From Astrocystis sublimbata (taxonomy: Eukaryota > Ascomycota > Sordariomycetes > Xylariales > Xylariaceae), in assembly GCA_022453515.1 (NCBI GenBank), contig JAJNNY010000109.1:1-60135 (forward strand): a stretch of 60,135 bases of DNA, written 5' to 3'. Positions 45,692 to 59,815 of this stretch are shown piece after piece; within the stretch, counting starts at the first letter, position 1; every line of letters begins with the position of its first letter. The translations under genes and the position numbers were made by a program. The notes under the pieces are model-generated. The model saw nothing but the letters and a program-made list of their open reading frames with translations, made no database searches and was not told where the DNA came from.

Positions 45692-46593
45692 GTAGGCAAT
45701 ATTTGGAAGGCACGAACACAATGAAAGAAAGCATAAGAATATAATAGAAGTAGGCATGAAGCAGTTAATCACGGAGCATATAGTTTTACTACTATACTAT
45801 GAATTACCTACGATTACGATTATAATTACAAGCACACGAGCCGACTAGCTAGGGAAGTATATAATTATTGATCAGCTTTGTGAGTCATGTTTGGTGGTGT
45901 ACTTCGAGAGAAGTGTTGGTGGATTTCAGAAGTATTTTTGGCGTGCAGAAGACTTCCCTAGCCCCTAGGTTTCCCACTATGGTAATTACTACATACCTAG
46001 GTACACTGATTGTCATGACTCGTGACTTGGTATACGACAAAGAGTTCTTACTAACAAGGGATGGATGTATCTATGAGACCATCTGACTGTGAGTTCAAGA
46101 ACTGTGCATACAATATCAAAAACTGTATCCATAGCACCATCACTCGAATTTACCTGGGTGAGGTCGCTCGCATCAAACTTGAACCTGACCCACACATGTA
46201 CCTAGTTTTCCCTGTTCCTTAAGTCTAACCTTGATTTTTCGTAAGTTCTACCACTTGCATAAATCAATGTCATCCACTCTCATCATGCCTTTTGAGAAAT
46301 AATCCACACCCAGACAAATGTGCAAGGTCAATACTCACCTGCTTACCTTAGGTACCTAGTAGTTACTTAGGTATTTAAGTACTTAGTCACATGTTGCAGT
46401 CAATCACCTACCTTACCTAGTAATACCCATGTCAACATACCGCATGATGTCATCAGGCTATCAATATCTCTGCATAAAAATATAGACTGCAAACATAAAG
46501 GGAACAAAAGAGATATAGATCATCATTAACTGACTGTACGAAAACCTTTGAAGATTAAAAGAAAAATCTCACTCTCCGGAACTCACTGCTATC

Positions 46594-49500
46594 CTACATA
46601 TCCTTACCTTCGATTTCCGCTATTAGGAGTATGTGAGTTTCCAGCAGTGCCCTACTATATCTCGTTTTGATTTCCTTCAACAGGAGAACACCGTTTTCCT
46701 TATCATGTTTCTCAGTGTCGCTAAGCTGCAGCTGTGCCACTCTGATGTGAGCATCGATAGCCCGAGCATCATAGGGTCCTCGTGTAGCAGCAAGCAATTT
46801 CCAGTGCTCAGTTTGACACGTTGCGGCTTCTCTGTAACGTCCGTCATGTTCCAAAACTTTTACCTTCTCTTGCAGCTTATGTTGCCGGTCCAATCTAGTC
46901 TGGACCACACTCCGGGACAGTTCAGTTATGTCATCTGATGTTCTCGATTCGAGTATATCTATACCCTCTCCAATTGTTTTGCGCTCCGCCTGAGAGAGCC
47001 CTTCAATTGCGTATTTTGCCTCCTTCATGATGATAAGCGCCTCCACTTCGTGCTGCTTCCCAAGCTTTGACACAGCTAAGGCAAATTTCAACTCCAGGTC
47101 TATCGACTCGAGGAATCGCTCAACTCGCACTGACGCATGGCGAATTCGTTGAAGCCCTTCCTTTAGCGTTTTGTCTGCATATTCCACATTTTGGAGGTGC
47201 ACCTTTACTTGCAAAAGCCATAGAAGGGACTTCAGAGTTTCCGGGTGACATTTCCCAGCAACTCCTTCGTGTGAAGTAATGATAGCGTGTGATTCTGCTT
47301 CAATACGCCCCCACTCCTTGCTACCTAGATTGTTGACCGCTTCTTTATGAGGTTTTATCCCATCTGAAGATGAGTCGATGGAATCTTGTCCCCTGAGATC
47401 TGAAGTTGGTTCCCATCGCCCCAGAGTGCAATTCGTAGCGATAAGTTCCCGTCTTGCGGAGACCGTGTCAAGATGTTTTGGGCCCAAGATCGACAAGCGT
47501 TTCCAGTACACAGATTTCAAGTGCTTCGCGGCTTCTTTCAAGGAGTTTTCAGTATCAAGAACTCCGTCTCTGCAGATTGCTTGGTAAGCCATTGCAAGGT
47601 CGAATTCGGAGTCTAGCGTGAACATAGAAACGTCTCTAAAGTAATCTACGCCTCGCTTCCATATTACCTTGAAGATTCGAATTGCAAGTTCCTCATGCTC
47701 TTCAGTCTGTTGTGCTATCAATGCTATCGTGCGTAATGTCTGAAAAAGCCATAGCTGGAATCTCGCAATTTCCGACCCGTTTTGAATCCTTTCTAGAACA
47801 TCGTCTAAAAGGTTTAGATTCACTGAAATTGGTGACTGGACTTCTTGAAAGCCTGGTTCGAGGCCCACAACTTTGGCAGTCTCCTCATTTGGCTCGAAGA
47901 TTCCATATATCTCTAGTTGTTAATAGAGTACGCGAATGGCCATATTTTCCGCTTCTTGCAATTTCCCCGAGAGGTATTTGATTAGGGCAAGCGTAGACTG
48001 ATAGTGCAGGATATCCGGAATATGTATCCTGTGGAATGCGCTGGAACTCTCTATAACACTTTCAAGTTCAAATTCGGCAGATGTGTAATACCCCCTTGCC
48101 AGTAGAGTCTCCGTTACTAGGTACCTAGAGTTGTGTGTCTGTGGGTGTTCAGCTGTCATCGAGAGTTCGGTGTCTTTGGCAAGAGACTTTGCCGTGTCAC
48201 CCGCCTCATCTAGTCGCGCTTGAAAGAGGTAAATTTTGACAAGATGACTCATTGTTTCCATTGTCTGGGGGTGGTGAGATCCAAGTCCACTTTCGGTCCT
48301 AGCGAGAGCCGTAATACACGCACCCTCGGCGTCGGTGATACGAGAGTTGTATGTGAGAACAATAGAATGATGGCTTGCGCATTCCAAAGTTCTAAAGTGC
48401 GTTGCTCCCCATCTTTTCTTCATCGCATCGAATGATTTCCCTGACAATTTGATGGATCCTTCGAAATTTCCATACATAAAAAGTATTCTCGATTCCGTGA
48501 AATCGATATAATCACCCACTGAGAGCAACTCGTTCCGCTTCGCGAGTTCGAGAGTTTTGCTAGCATCTATTTCGTGCTTTCCACTGTTCCCGTTGAGACT
48601 TGGCGTTGCTGATGCTCTGGTGCTCTCCCCTGATTGATCTGGTAAGCGCACCGTGATTTGGGAGCATCGGAGATCATCCCGCGCGGCCGCGACTTGTTCG
48701 AGAGCTCCTGGATAGTCTCCTTGAGAGGCAAGCGCTAGTGCAAGGTGTGTCCGAATCGAAATCTTGGCTGTTATAGTGCGCGGGACTCGATGTTGAATCT
48801 TGTGCAAAAGTACACTGAAATTCTTTGCGGCAAGTTCGTATTGACCGTTGTAGAGTAAAGAAATCGCGATCCATCTTTTTACAACATCTCGCTCGTAAGA
48901 ACTAAACCCAATAATCGTGGCTCTGAGAACTGCGTCGAACTCAACCATGGCACCTTTGTAGTCACCACTATATAATTTGATGCTAGCAAGCAGTGCCCGA
49001 ATTCGGATCTCATACCGCTCTAAATGTCGATGACGATGATCACGCCGAAGTTGCAGAGGTTCTACCATCTCTTTACAGCGAATGAAGGCTCTTTCGGCAC
49101 CTTTGAGATCCCCATCGTGAAAGAACGACCTCCCAAGTTCGATAGTTCGGTTCAGCTTGTCGTGTGGGGCGTTTCTCACGATGGCAGCAGGGTGCCAAAC
49201 GTCAGAAAATAGTTCATCATCAGATACGACAGACTCAATTATGAGCGAGTAGTGAGAGCCATCCCATTGTTTGTTGGAATCAACTGCGAGAGCCTGGTGT
49301 GTTTGTTGAGGCTCGAAGTTGTATCGATGAAATGATGTGACAATATTGGCAGCGGATGAACTCCGAGGGTTAACTCGGTGTTCAGCCCCTCTCGAAATAT
49401 CTGGTTTTGCCGGATTCAAGTTCTCAGTGGTTTTGGGATAGTTAATAACTTCTTGAATGGCGTCTTGGATGCGCTGGCTTATTGATAGACTGGTTTCATT

Positions 49501-49650
49501 GCCAATCAGTTTGGCTTGCGGCCATCTGGATTTGGAATATATGGTTTGAATAAGCTTTTGTCCTCGTCGCCATCCTAATTTCTGTGGATCTGTTAGAGGT
49601 GGGAAATATGCTAGAAGTATGTGACGATCGTACCTGGCCATTATCTTCAT
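46594..49650 (-). pseudogene. TPR-repeat protein with in-frame stop (right-arm mirror copy)
   Basis: Mirror of 39,871-42,927 with both sub-frames unchanged in length and sequence (49,650-47,920, stop, then to 46,594). The premature stop at 47,920-47,922 is shared with the left arm. This part of the right arm shows no length difference from the left. Confidence 0.8.
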
Positions 49651-50095
49651 CTACCTGGTCACCATGGATCCAAACAGTGAACTTCTTTTGAATGAGCTCC
49701 CCGAGACGGTTATCTTTCTGTCTTTCCTCCAGAATAGATTTTTCCTCCAAGGAGAACGGTTCCAGAATATTTATTATCTTAGGACTGTATTCCGCCTGCA
49801 ACGGTTCAGACAACAATTGGCATAGTGCACGAAGGTAATCGTCAACATTTGGGTTCGACTCATTGTTCATGTCATCCAGGTTCATTATACCTACAGTGTC
49901 GAAGATTGATGCACTCGGATCGTTGTAATGTGTGAGCATATGTCTTGTAACATATGAGCCAAGGCTGTGTGTAATGAAGACAAGAGGCGGTGCTCTCTGA
50001 GGATTACTGGTCGTTGGTGTTGATACGGACACAGTCTCTCTCTGTTTCACTAAGGCTTCCTCGCTCGTAGGTGGAGAGTAAAGACTTCCTGTCAT
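49496..50095 (-). CDS. alpha/beta-hydrolase domain fragment (right-arm mirror copy)
   Basis: Mirror of 39,426-40,025 with the same 199-codon frame and the same THSLGS elbow. Overlaps the start of the TPR frame, as in the left arm. It gives no independent evidence for the gene model because it is an exact copy. Confidence 0.5.
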   Translation of the reverse strand: MTGSLYSPPTSEEALVKQRETVSVSTPTTSNPQRAPPLVFITHSLGSYVTRHMLTHYNDPSASIFDTVGIMNLDDMNNESNPNVDDYLRALCQLLSEPLQAEYSPKIINILEPFSLEEKSILEERQKDNRLGELIQKKFTVWIHGDQVDEDNGQVRSSHTSSIFPTSNRSTEIRMATRTKAYSNHIFQIQMAASQTDWQ

Positions 50096-52525
50096 CTGGA
50101 GGGGAGCGTTTCGACCTCAGATATGTCTGCAAATGGTTCGAGAGAGCAGGAAGTGTAGTTTTCCCAGCTAGAAGTGCACTGCCATCGAAAGAGCAGCAGT
50201 ATGCATTTTGCATAGCTCTCTCTTCATTCACACACGTGCCGGTAAGCAATGTTTCCAGGAAGAAGCGATGGTTCCTGTGTTCAGGACTGAATGCGAATGG
50301 ATGAACTAGAATCAAGCTATTTGTCGTCAGGTCCCAGTACATGATAGTTTGAAGCGCTGTACCTACTCATACTCGGGTGGTTGATTGCGAGCTTTCTGCA
50401 ACACTTTGAACCTCGAGGTCTACACGTAATATGAGTTTTCGACCACACCACGGATAGGGCTGCAGCTAGATTTACCTTCATGATGGGATGGTCCGATTGT
50501 GGTAGTTATTATGATGAAGGTGAGGATACGTGGGCCATGGAGTGTAGATCCAAGTCGAGGTGTCAAGTGGCCCGTGGTTCATTTTAAATTGGGGGATCAA
50601 GTGGCTGCATGTGCTCAGGCCCCCATCCCATGGCTTAACTCCTGGTGTCAGAGGGTGCCTGAAGCAGGCAACACTGCAGAGCCACACAGAGCTAATCCAC
50701 GGGGCTGTTATTTGAGAAGGACTGGCCCAGACACAAACAGAGCCCTGTTTTTAGACATGTCTTATGTGAGGTGGCAACACTAATAGGGGGTCAGTTTAAA
50801 CGATGCTCCCATAGCCCTCATGGGCCTTGAATCAGAAGACGGCTGCTTCGTCACCTACGCAATAATTCTACTAGCATGGGATTCGAGGATCTGCGATCTT
50901 GGCATTCCTCTCAGCAACTACAGTTCCTACCCTAGTAAAATCGCCAGTGGGGAAGTACCTGCGCTAGTAGTCTATACCGCAATGGGATAAAGCCAGAGCT
51001 CAGGCACCACACGGAAGGTCATTTTGCAGCAGATACATGCCCGGAAAAACCCCCTATATGTGGCTGCACTAGCGCGGTACTTGGGCTTGGTGAAAGGATA
51101 TGGGTGGATGATTGTAAGCTGCGCTTTTGTTCAAATTTGTGCCTGTGTCAGCTACTTAAATAGAAGAGGGGGAATCCCAACTATTTCCTTCGTTGATGTG
51201 AGTAGTTGAGCAAGTTATTACGTGTGCGCAATGACGTGTGTGTATCGCTGTTATCTCACGACGTTGGCTCGAGAGTGCGGGGCAAGGACGGCCCCGTTTG
51301 GAGGGTATGACAGCTGATCATTTGATGAAAACACCACCACTTCATCCGACCCTGCGGCAGTTAATCAGGACTGATTGGAAGTTGTAGCTCGTGTATTAAA
51401 AGACACGCCTCAATGCATTCTATTCATGAAACCGGCATTCAAAAATAGAAAAAACCACTGTGTTGGTCTTCAGTGTACTACAAGAAGCCAACTCCCCTCA
51501 GGTCGAGATAGTTCAGCCCCAAAAGACATCATATCTCCAAGTAGACAAACAACTCACATGGCCCATGCGGGAATACCATATCAGAGCCGCAACGATATGT
51601 GGACTGTACATGCAGATGCGGGTTTGCCAAGCCACTTGAGTCGACTTTGATGCACACTCCAACCAATAATCCTGCAATGATCAAGAGGTTGTAACGGGGG
51701 TGTCAATAGCAGTGCCCTGGTAAATACATGTATCTAAGTATCGGTACATCTTTCTGTGGGTGGTCAAGTGGATATACCGCCGGAGCATGGTGATCAAACC
51801 GGGATGCTTACCGAACCGATCAGTCCTAGATTTATAAAACAGAGGCCAGTTGGAATGCAGCCGACCTGTCCGTTAGAATTTGATAGGCACACTCGAGAGG
51901 CTTTTTTGGAGCAATCTAAGCTCCGATCTAATCTGTCTTAGGGTAAAGTCCTTGTCTTATTTTGAGATTATTTAACCGCTTGGGGTTATTCCGAAGTGAA
52001 ATATATCAAATGGAAGAATTCTGGCTGTCTGGCAGTACGTAGTGTTTGAAAATCAAACCTCGCCCCTCACGCCGCCTCTCCATTCGCTTGCATTTTGGTT
52101 CTTCGGTATAGCGTGATATGTGCATGGAGGCTTGGGATAAGCTTCGGTCATTCGATATGACTAGCGATGTCGGCGCGAATCTCACATGGCGCTTGGAGTA
52201 AGCAAGTGTTCCGTGCAGCCTGCATCAACTTTAGAAATGACTCCGGGTTCCCAACCCCCTGACATGTGTACTATGAAATTGCAGCCTGCATTGCTATGGA
52301 ATTTATCCCCAAAGTTACCTTCTTGCCTTCATAGGAAAGTGATTACGAGGTTACATACATACTCGAGAAGAGTAAAGGCGATGTCGATGGAGCGATGATT
52401 GGATCGTAAGTCACAGGGAGGGTTTGATCCTCAAACTACTGGGTCTTTGATATTCAGCGTGGCGTATTCTAGCGAGTATGTAGCTCAATGCAGCCCGGAG
52501 ATTCCGCATCATATGTCCAAGTCCG

Positions 52526-55500
52526 GTGTCAATTGTGGCGGCCCAGCTAGCTTCATGGGTTAAACCAGGCATTTCGAGTCGTAGTGGAAAATGTGCCATT
52601 GAGAGGGGGTTGCATGAAAATCTGAGGCTCTGGCATTGCAAAAGCACCGACGAGTATATGGCCAGGTCTCTGCTCTATTCATTGCAAAACACACACATAC
52701 ACACTCATTGGGCTTTGAGTTATCAGTTACTAGCTAGCAGACTTCGGGCCACGGACAAAGACATTCCGTTGTCATTTCACCCTATGGATCATGTTCGCAA
52801 ATACTTCAAAGTCCAAGATGTCTTGGTTGAAAACATCACTACATTGGGCCAATACAGCTTTCCAACAGATTCAGTAACATTTCATGCCTTTTTGAGAGAA
52901 AGGGGATGGGCCTTCGACCAGGATTACAAGCTCAGTCTATGCAATGACTCACAATCGAATTTGTTATTAAATACCGAGGAGAATCTAGCTGTCTTTCTAC
53001 AATCCTGGCTGTTCTTTGGTCTCATATTCACCATTGTACAAGAAGATGGGCGGCCAATTCTCACATACGATAAGCTCCTGGGCGATGACAGACAATATAT
53101 TAGCACCAGCGAGCTAAATGGAGCAATTGAGAAGTGGCAACAGTGGGAATCGCAACATATCGATGGAATCAAGCTTAGACTGATTCGTGTGGAGGGCATC
53201 CTGGATCTAGCGCGGAGGGTAACACGCAAAAATTGCAGCTTTAACAAGCATTCGCAACTCTCACGAGGCAACCCGTTGTACGTTCACGATTCTATTGCGC
53301 TCTCACTCATGGTGCTAGGAGAAACCCTTTCCGCCGCTAAGGCACAGATTTTACGGAATACCCCTTCGGAACTCAGGGGTTGGCATCGCGACGATGGAGA
53401 GGGCTGGGGGCGGCCACGATATGTATGGGTCAGAATGCACGAGGAGCATTGGTGCCCTAGAACCTGTTTTTTGTGGCAAAGTCATCTTCGATCAAATGCT
53501 ACGCTTCTTCTGCATCGTATGAAGCCTACACAAACACTGAGAGGTTTAGCGGTCCAAGCCACCGACAATGCGATAAGAATCGTTGCCTCGTCACGGCTGT
53601 TGATGACACCAACAACTATCAGCCGGCGCACGCGGACGGCTGTAAGAAAGATTGCGGGACAATGCAGGGACCAAATATGGACAAAGTCCTTGAGCTTTTG
53701 AGACGGGAGGAGGGAGCCCAGATTCCGCTAGTACAATTTGACACAGACCCGAAAGAGGGTGTCCGATTGAGGGTTGTTCCTCAAGGCCATGGGCATGGCG
53801 GATATGCAACCATCTCTCACGTGTGGCTGACGGCTTTGGGAATGAAGTTGATAACAAGCTATATCCCTGCCAATTTCAATTCATTTGGCGACAACTTTCT
53901 AAACTTGGGGCTCAATGGCGACCTTTTTGGATGGACACGTTGGTTATTCCTGTGGCATCGCATCATCAGGATGTAAGAAACCAAGCGATAGGGCAGATCT
54001 ACGAGGTTTTTCGAAAATCATCATTCACAATCGTCCTGGACAAAGGCTTGGCTAGCATGTCGCCGGGGAGACGAAACGAACCCGCACATGATGCAATGAA
54101 GATATTGGCTAGTAGCTGGATGAGACGTCTCTGGACGCTACAGGAAGCATTCCTAAGCGAAAAGATCCACTTCTCGTTTAAGGAGGCCCAACTGTCCGGC
54201 AATATGAGAGAGTTCACCGAAATTTCATTAGATTTAAGAAATCCTGGTCAAGATGGCATCGCAATAGCGCTTTTCAGCAAGGTCGACGAACACCTACGGC
54301 ACCACATCTTAGACCATGAAAGAGCAAAGCGGAAGCGGAACCCTGGAACAGAGGACATAAGTCTTGCCGGAACACCGGCTGCAGTACTCGTAGCAAATGT
54401 ATGGCGGGCAGCGAAGTGGAGAGTACGTCATACTCCGGAATTTTCCTCCTACCCGGTAGCTCAAATTACTGATCAATGGTAATAGACCACAAGCAATTCA
54501 CACCATGAGACGCTTGCTCTTGCAACACTTTTGAACTTGGACTATCAAAGCACCGCTATAGAAACGGCTGGTCTAGACCAAGCGAAGTCTTTAATTAATG
54601 ACGATGAAGAGAAGGATGGCGGATGGTGCGATTCTGGACCAAGTTCAACTCACGTTGGCCCAGCTCCATCCCACCCGGTATTATCTTTTGCCTGGGGACA
54701 AGATCAAACAACGTGGATTCGGCTGGGCTCCTAGGACATGGATGTCTGCTACTCCAATCGATGCCCCTGATCCCTTGGGCATCATAAACTCCACAGGGGA
54801 GCTTGATACAGCGAATTTAACTGGGTTGAGAGTATCCTATCCGGGATTTCTTTTGGAGTCAAAGAACAAAAAGCTTTTGCTGGCAACAGACAAGCAGCAG
54901 AAGCGATTTTGGTTTCCAACAGGTCCTAATCTTGTGGATTGGTATGTCGTCGAACCTGCAGATGACTCAGCCAGTCCGCGTGATCTCCAACGACTTATTG
55001 GCGACTCACAACCCTGGGCCATTATTTTATCCCGTTCGAGACCCGGCCATGCGCACCCTGATATAGCGCTCCTTGTGCGGATCAGGGAGATAGTTGACCC
55101 GAATCAAGTGCAGTCGACACATCTATCCGAAAATGAGACTAGGCACACTGGGTCAGATATCTCAAACGAGGGAAACGAACGTGAATTTCACTGCGAGATC
55201 ATACGCCGAGTCAAAATTTCCCGTGAAACCCACCCCAAATTCATTGCAGTCAATCGAGGAAGGTTCTTCCAAGATTACACAGTTCTCGGTGATGACGATC
55301 GGGTTCCCGAGGGTATGGTCAATACCGACCTGGACAACGTTATTTGCGTGGCAGAGGAGCTTGACAACGGCCAAGTTTGGTACGTGGACGGCTATTTCCC
55401 GGACAGGGAAGAGACAACGCTGTCCTCGGCGTCCCATGACGAACCTCCCCGGGGTCCTTTCCCTGGAGGTTAATAGCTAGTAGAAAGTGGGGGTTCAGGA

Positions 55501-55532
55501 AAATGGGTAAGAAGTCAGTGAAGCGGCACTAA
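52526..55532 (+). pseudogene. HET-domain gene, frameshifted right-arm mirror copy
   Basis: Mirror of the HET gene at 33,983-36,994, broken into several frames (52,526-53,701; 53,473-53,976; 53,823-54,482; 54,598-55,473). I located single-base losses relative to the left arm at about 53,512 (GG to G), 53,826 (a T), 54,619 (GGG to GG), 54,690 (TTTTT to TTTT) and 55,462 (CCCC to CCC). The left copy is open throughout, so these are lesions in the right copy or sequencing errors. All lie in short homopolymers or dinucleotide contexts. The intron corresponding to 35,033-35,095 is preserved. Confidence 0.85.
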
Positions 55533-56822
55533 TGTGAACCGTGATCGCAGACCCTTGCAAAACCAACGGACAACCGCCGCTCAGTCAGCTTTCACACAGT
55601 CGGGGAAGCTAGTTCAGACCATATGGGGCACACATATTGAAAATGGTATGGTTGCAGGGGGTTGTGATCTTGAATGTACAAAATTCAGAAGCCACGTTTG
55701 ACCCTTTTGCCGGTGTCGTTGTAATAGTGTCGTCGAGTAAGATTACGGTGCAAGATGGCATGAGCATTTTTAAATGGTAATCATAGTATACATAATCTTG
55801 GATGGCATTATGACATAAGTGCGGCAATCAATTATGCATCGCAACTCTCGCTGTAATTAGCAAACTGTGAAGTATTACACCAAAAGTGAAAATTCAAAAC
55901 ATGGAAGAAACCATTCATCTACGTTTTTAACAGTCACAGCAGAATACAGGATTGGTTTGAACGTATCATCATGTATTGGGGGAGGGCATGAATCGCATAC
56001 GAGACCTAGGGGTGCACTTTCGCAGCCGTGAGCGACATCGCCGGCCACCTCGACGAGGGCTCGAACACCTGCCCATGCCATAAAAACGGCAAACGTACAA
56101 ATCCCGCACAATCCTCCGCCTTTTCCTTTCCAGCCCTTTAAACGTACTGTTGTAGTAGCCCTGGTCCTAATGGCACCACCGACCCTGTACCGCACATCGA
56201 CCAACCCGGAGCCCCCCGAACTTAAATTTAACACAAGGGACGGTAGGTGGGATAAAAAAAAGATTTGATCAAACTTGGAAGCAACCCTATTCGTAAGAGG
56301 TAGAAAAGAGAGGTGACGATGAAAAATCCATTGCGCAGAGCCTAGGCGCGAAGCCCCTTACATAAAGTGTCTAGGTCAGCACGGAGGCTACCTACTAGGT
56401 AGTCTGCTGGGTCGTAGAACCTGACCATTACATGGCAGTCACTGCCAAACTAGCAGGTACAAAAACTCCGGAAAGACCGTGAGTGAAGAACTGGTTCTCC
56501 CAATTGCATGAGTACCTAGGTAGGGAAGGAATTGAGATAGTTTCTTTGTATCTCCCTCCAATCGTGTGGTTGCTGTTGAGTTTGGTGAGACAGAAGGCTG
56601 CGATGATGGAGACATGATAAAAGTGATCACGGTTGGGAATATTTCTTGGTCAATCATCCCTCAATTGCTGGTATGGAGCTTCATCGACGGTTTTGAGTGT
56701 TGGCGACGGAGGTAGTTGAAACTGTCAAAGCCATAAAGGCTAGATACAATGGAGAACGCCCCACACGTGACCACCCGAGTGTATATAAGAAGGCTTCATC
56801 CCCGACGAGTAGTTCGGGGAAC

Positions 56823-58202
56823 TTAGACCTCAAGATAATCAACGGGATAACCATATACCATTCTTGACAGAAACCATGATTTCGATTGCCTAATATCCTC
56901 ATTCGATTTTCGCGGCGGCGGTGGGGCAGCATGCTCCTGGTAGTTCAGAAAGGGCATCAGACTCCGAGGTGCACCGCGCGACTGCTTCTCCCGAGATCGC
57001 TTGTGATCATAATCCTTCCGCTCTCCATTCCACCATGCTTCCTCGTCTTGTAGTAACACGCCAGGGAAGAACTCGCGCAAAAGTGGACGCCCACACCCAT
57101 CATAGCCGATTTCTAGATCCATTAGACCGTCCATGACCTTTTGTCTTATAATCGTCTCAACGTGCGTAAGAGGTAGGTTGCGAGAGTCTGGGCTTCTCTC
57201 TGCTGCGGCAAGGTAGGCATTTTGGAACATACCAATGACGCCTACTAGAATGATATACCAAGCATTCTCAGTGAACCCTGCAGAAGTGAGTAGCAGGAGA
57301 AGCCAGGCAAGTGACTGTGCAACGCAAACGCCGATTGTGACCCAAAAACCTATGGGAAGACCCCATAGGATTCTATCGTATATCTTCTGGACTCTGTTTC
57401 GATGTTGATATACTGAATCCTTTAAGCTTGTCTGGGGCTTTTCGAAATAGTCCGGCTTTGCCCTACGAAACTTTTCCCAAGGTCTCAAGTTGCGAGGCGT
57501 CTCTTGAAAAGCAAGCTCCTCTAAATCCAGGCACTTGTTCTTGCCACCGAGAATGACCATGATATCTTTGGATCCATTGCCAAACGTTAAAGCAAAATTT
57601 GCAGAAGAATGTTGTCTGTTGGGCAGCTTCTCTGCTCGCCATTGGGGTAGAGCACCCATCACAAGTGCTAAAAATGTGCCAGCCACGGTAAGCAACAAGA
57701 CTCCCCAGTTGCCATACACTATCAAAGGGATTGCCCGCAATGGTGAATTGTAGGACTGTGACCACAACCCCCAAGATATGAATCTTGCTATATGAATGAT
57801 TCGTATGGTGGTTTAGGTTCTGCTCGGCCCTCCAGACAGAAATGCGTAGTCCACTACGGGGCATTGGTTCTGTTCTTGACATGTAGGACTCCATGTCACG
57901 AACTATGCGCCCTATGATCCAATGTTTGTTGTCTCGATAGTAGCCTGACTTGAGATTGAATACTTTGACGGCACAATCTGGAGGTGGGAGAAGTCTACCG
58001 TCGCCTATGACGCCGATGAGCGCGATAAAAGCATAGGCTACCAACCGAATGAGAAACAAACTGGAGTATATAAGCATCCTGTGGTTTGCGCGAGTGCCTT
58101 TTGAACTATGTCTCCTCCTATGATCATAAGTATAGTAGTAACATCCTTGGGATTGGACCATTGCGAGGCGAGCTGTAGGCTTGTCTTGGCGAAGTCCCGC
58201 AT
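56823..58202 (-). pseudogene. integral membrane protein gene, frameshifted right-arm mirror copy
   Basis: Mirror of 31,311-32,690. Two one-base changes break it: GG to GGG at about 57,735 and GGG to GG at about 58,042. Between them the frame is shifted, so the membrane spans around left-arm residues 45-155 are misread. The two changes cancel in length but not in meaning over that interval. The remaining sequence equals the left copy. Confidence 0.82.
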
Positions 58203-59739
58203 TGTAATTGTTGGAATTGGATTTAAGACAGCTACTCGAGCGGCGATATCTGGAAAGCAACTGAGACGTTCCTTATCCTGTAGGTCGGCCTATGTACTTG
58301 GATACTGGGGACATAGATAACCCCCAAGGTAATGGCAGGGTCTGCTCAGACCGAATACAGTGCAACTATGAGTGTGGAGGCGAAAAAGAATTATAACGCC
58401 ACGGGTGTCATTTCGAGTCATCAACAAGCCCAAAGACGCCAGTCTGTCGCTGAAAATACCTTTCTACATGCGGCAATCTGAAATCAGCCAAATCTTCGTA
58501 TTTCCGTCAATAGTGAGTGTGATAAGTCTCACCGCCTGACGCACTCTTGCAGCGCTCAGCTCCCAACATGGGGATTGAACGCTCAAGATATCATAACATT
58601 ACTTATTTCCAATCAACCTCAAGCTCATATACTACAATTTTCAAATGTTTGCTCAAATTGGAGTCCTTAGCTCACGTAGCAGCCAATTGAAGTCAATGAA
58701 CTTGGATACATGGCATTATCGACAGGCTTTGTGACTCTCCCTTCTTCTCAAAATTCTCTTCTAATGCAAGTATGCGTGTCTGGGGTTCGTAAGCGGGGCA
58801 ATCTAACGCGAGCATTTTGGCAAGAATGAAGATGATTGGGCCCTGAATGTCATTTGTTGAGACTAATCATGTATCAAGGGTGGACGCCGAGTTTGATAAA
58901 TAAAATGTACATCATGATGATGTGGGTGGCTGCTGTCGGATGTAACCGGAGGTTTCGCTAGAGCTACCTGATAAATGCCGAACGAAGCATTAGGACGCGA
59001 GATATATAGCACCCAATCATGTCAATTGCTGCTTTGAAAAGGGTGCAGTGCGTGTGCATCTTATAGTGAGTAAGTGCTATGGGGGAAGTTGCTGGTCCAA
59101 TGTTAACGCACTTCACTAACTTTGATGCGTGTGTATCTAAAAAATGAGACGTCGCGTTGGAGTATCACTTTAGGCTCTGGCATGTCTGGTAGCAGAGCAT
59201 GAAGAATGTGGTATGATTAAAACGGCAGGCTGAGAGTAAGCGCCCAGTTTTGAAGGCAAGGTATATTGTAGAATGTAGCGATATCATTCGTAGCTAATGT
59301 TGGTCTAGTTTGCGTGTGAGATCTAGGCCAGATTTCCATGAAGCCCTTGTATGTTCCAAGTCTATGATCATCCGATCTGTCCAATCGTGGATCTTTCCGT
59401 AGCTTGTGCTTGATATAAACCTACCTACCAATTAGGTAGCATAGTGGTTGCAACAAGCAGGTTCAGCCTGATTTTCAGCGCATATCTGCTTCTAATCACG
59501 TGCTTTGTAAGGAGGTATCTTGCGGCAATATGTCAGCTTATTGCTCCTCGCCATCATGTCCGGAACCGAACCTTCACAACCATACCACAGTGCTATCTAT
59601 GTGTCCTTCCTTAGTTACAATGACGCCATATTATAGCACACAGTTCAACATGTTGGATAAGGCAACATTACAAGACCAATAATTCTAATTTTGTTTGTAT
59701 GTATGTTATCTTTCTGACTCCAAGGCTGTGTCAGGCTAG

Positions 59740-59815
59740 GAGGTATCTAGGTATATAGGAAGTACCTAGGTAGGCATACCTATGTACCTAGGTAGCTTAC
59801 GAGGAGGTAGGTACT
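59740..59815. repeat. CCTAGGTA-rich short-repeat tract, right arm
   Basis: Mirror of the tract at 29,690-29,765. It differs by a two-base loss within the central GTATGTACCT stretch, among several small losses in the last 1.9 kb. Confidence 0.65.

Noticed and set aside
46594..58202. Right-arm genes as true second paralogs
   Set aside because: They are exact or only indel-damaged mirrors of the left arm with no substitution divergence; counted as copies of uncertain reality and not as independent genes.
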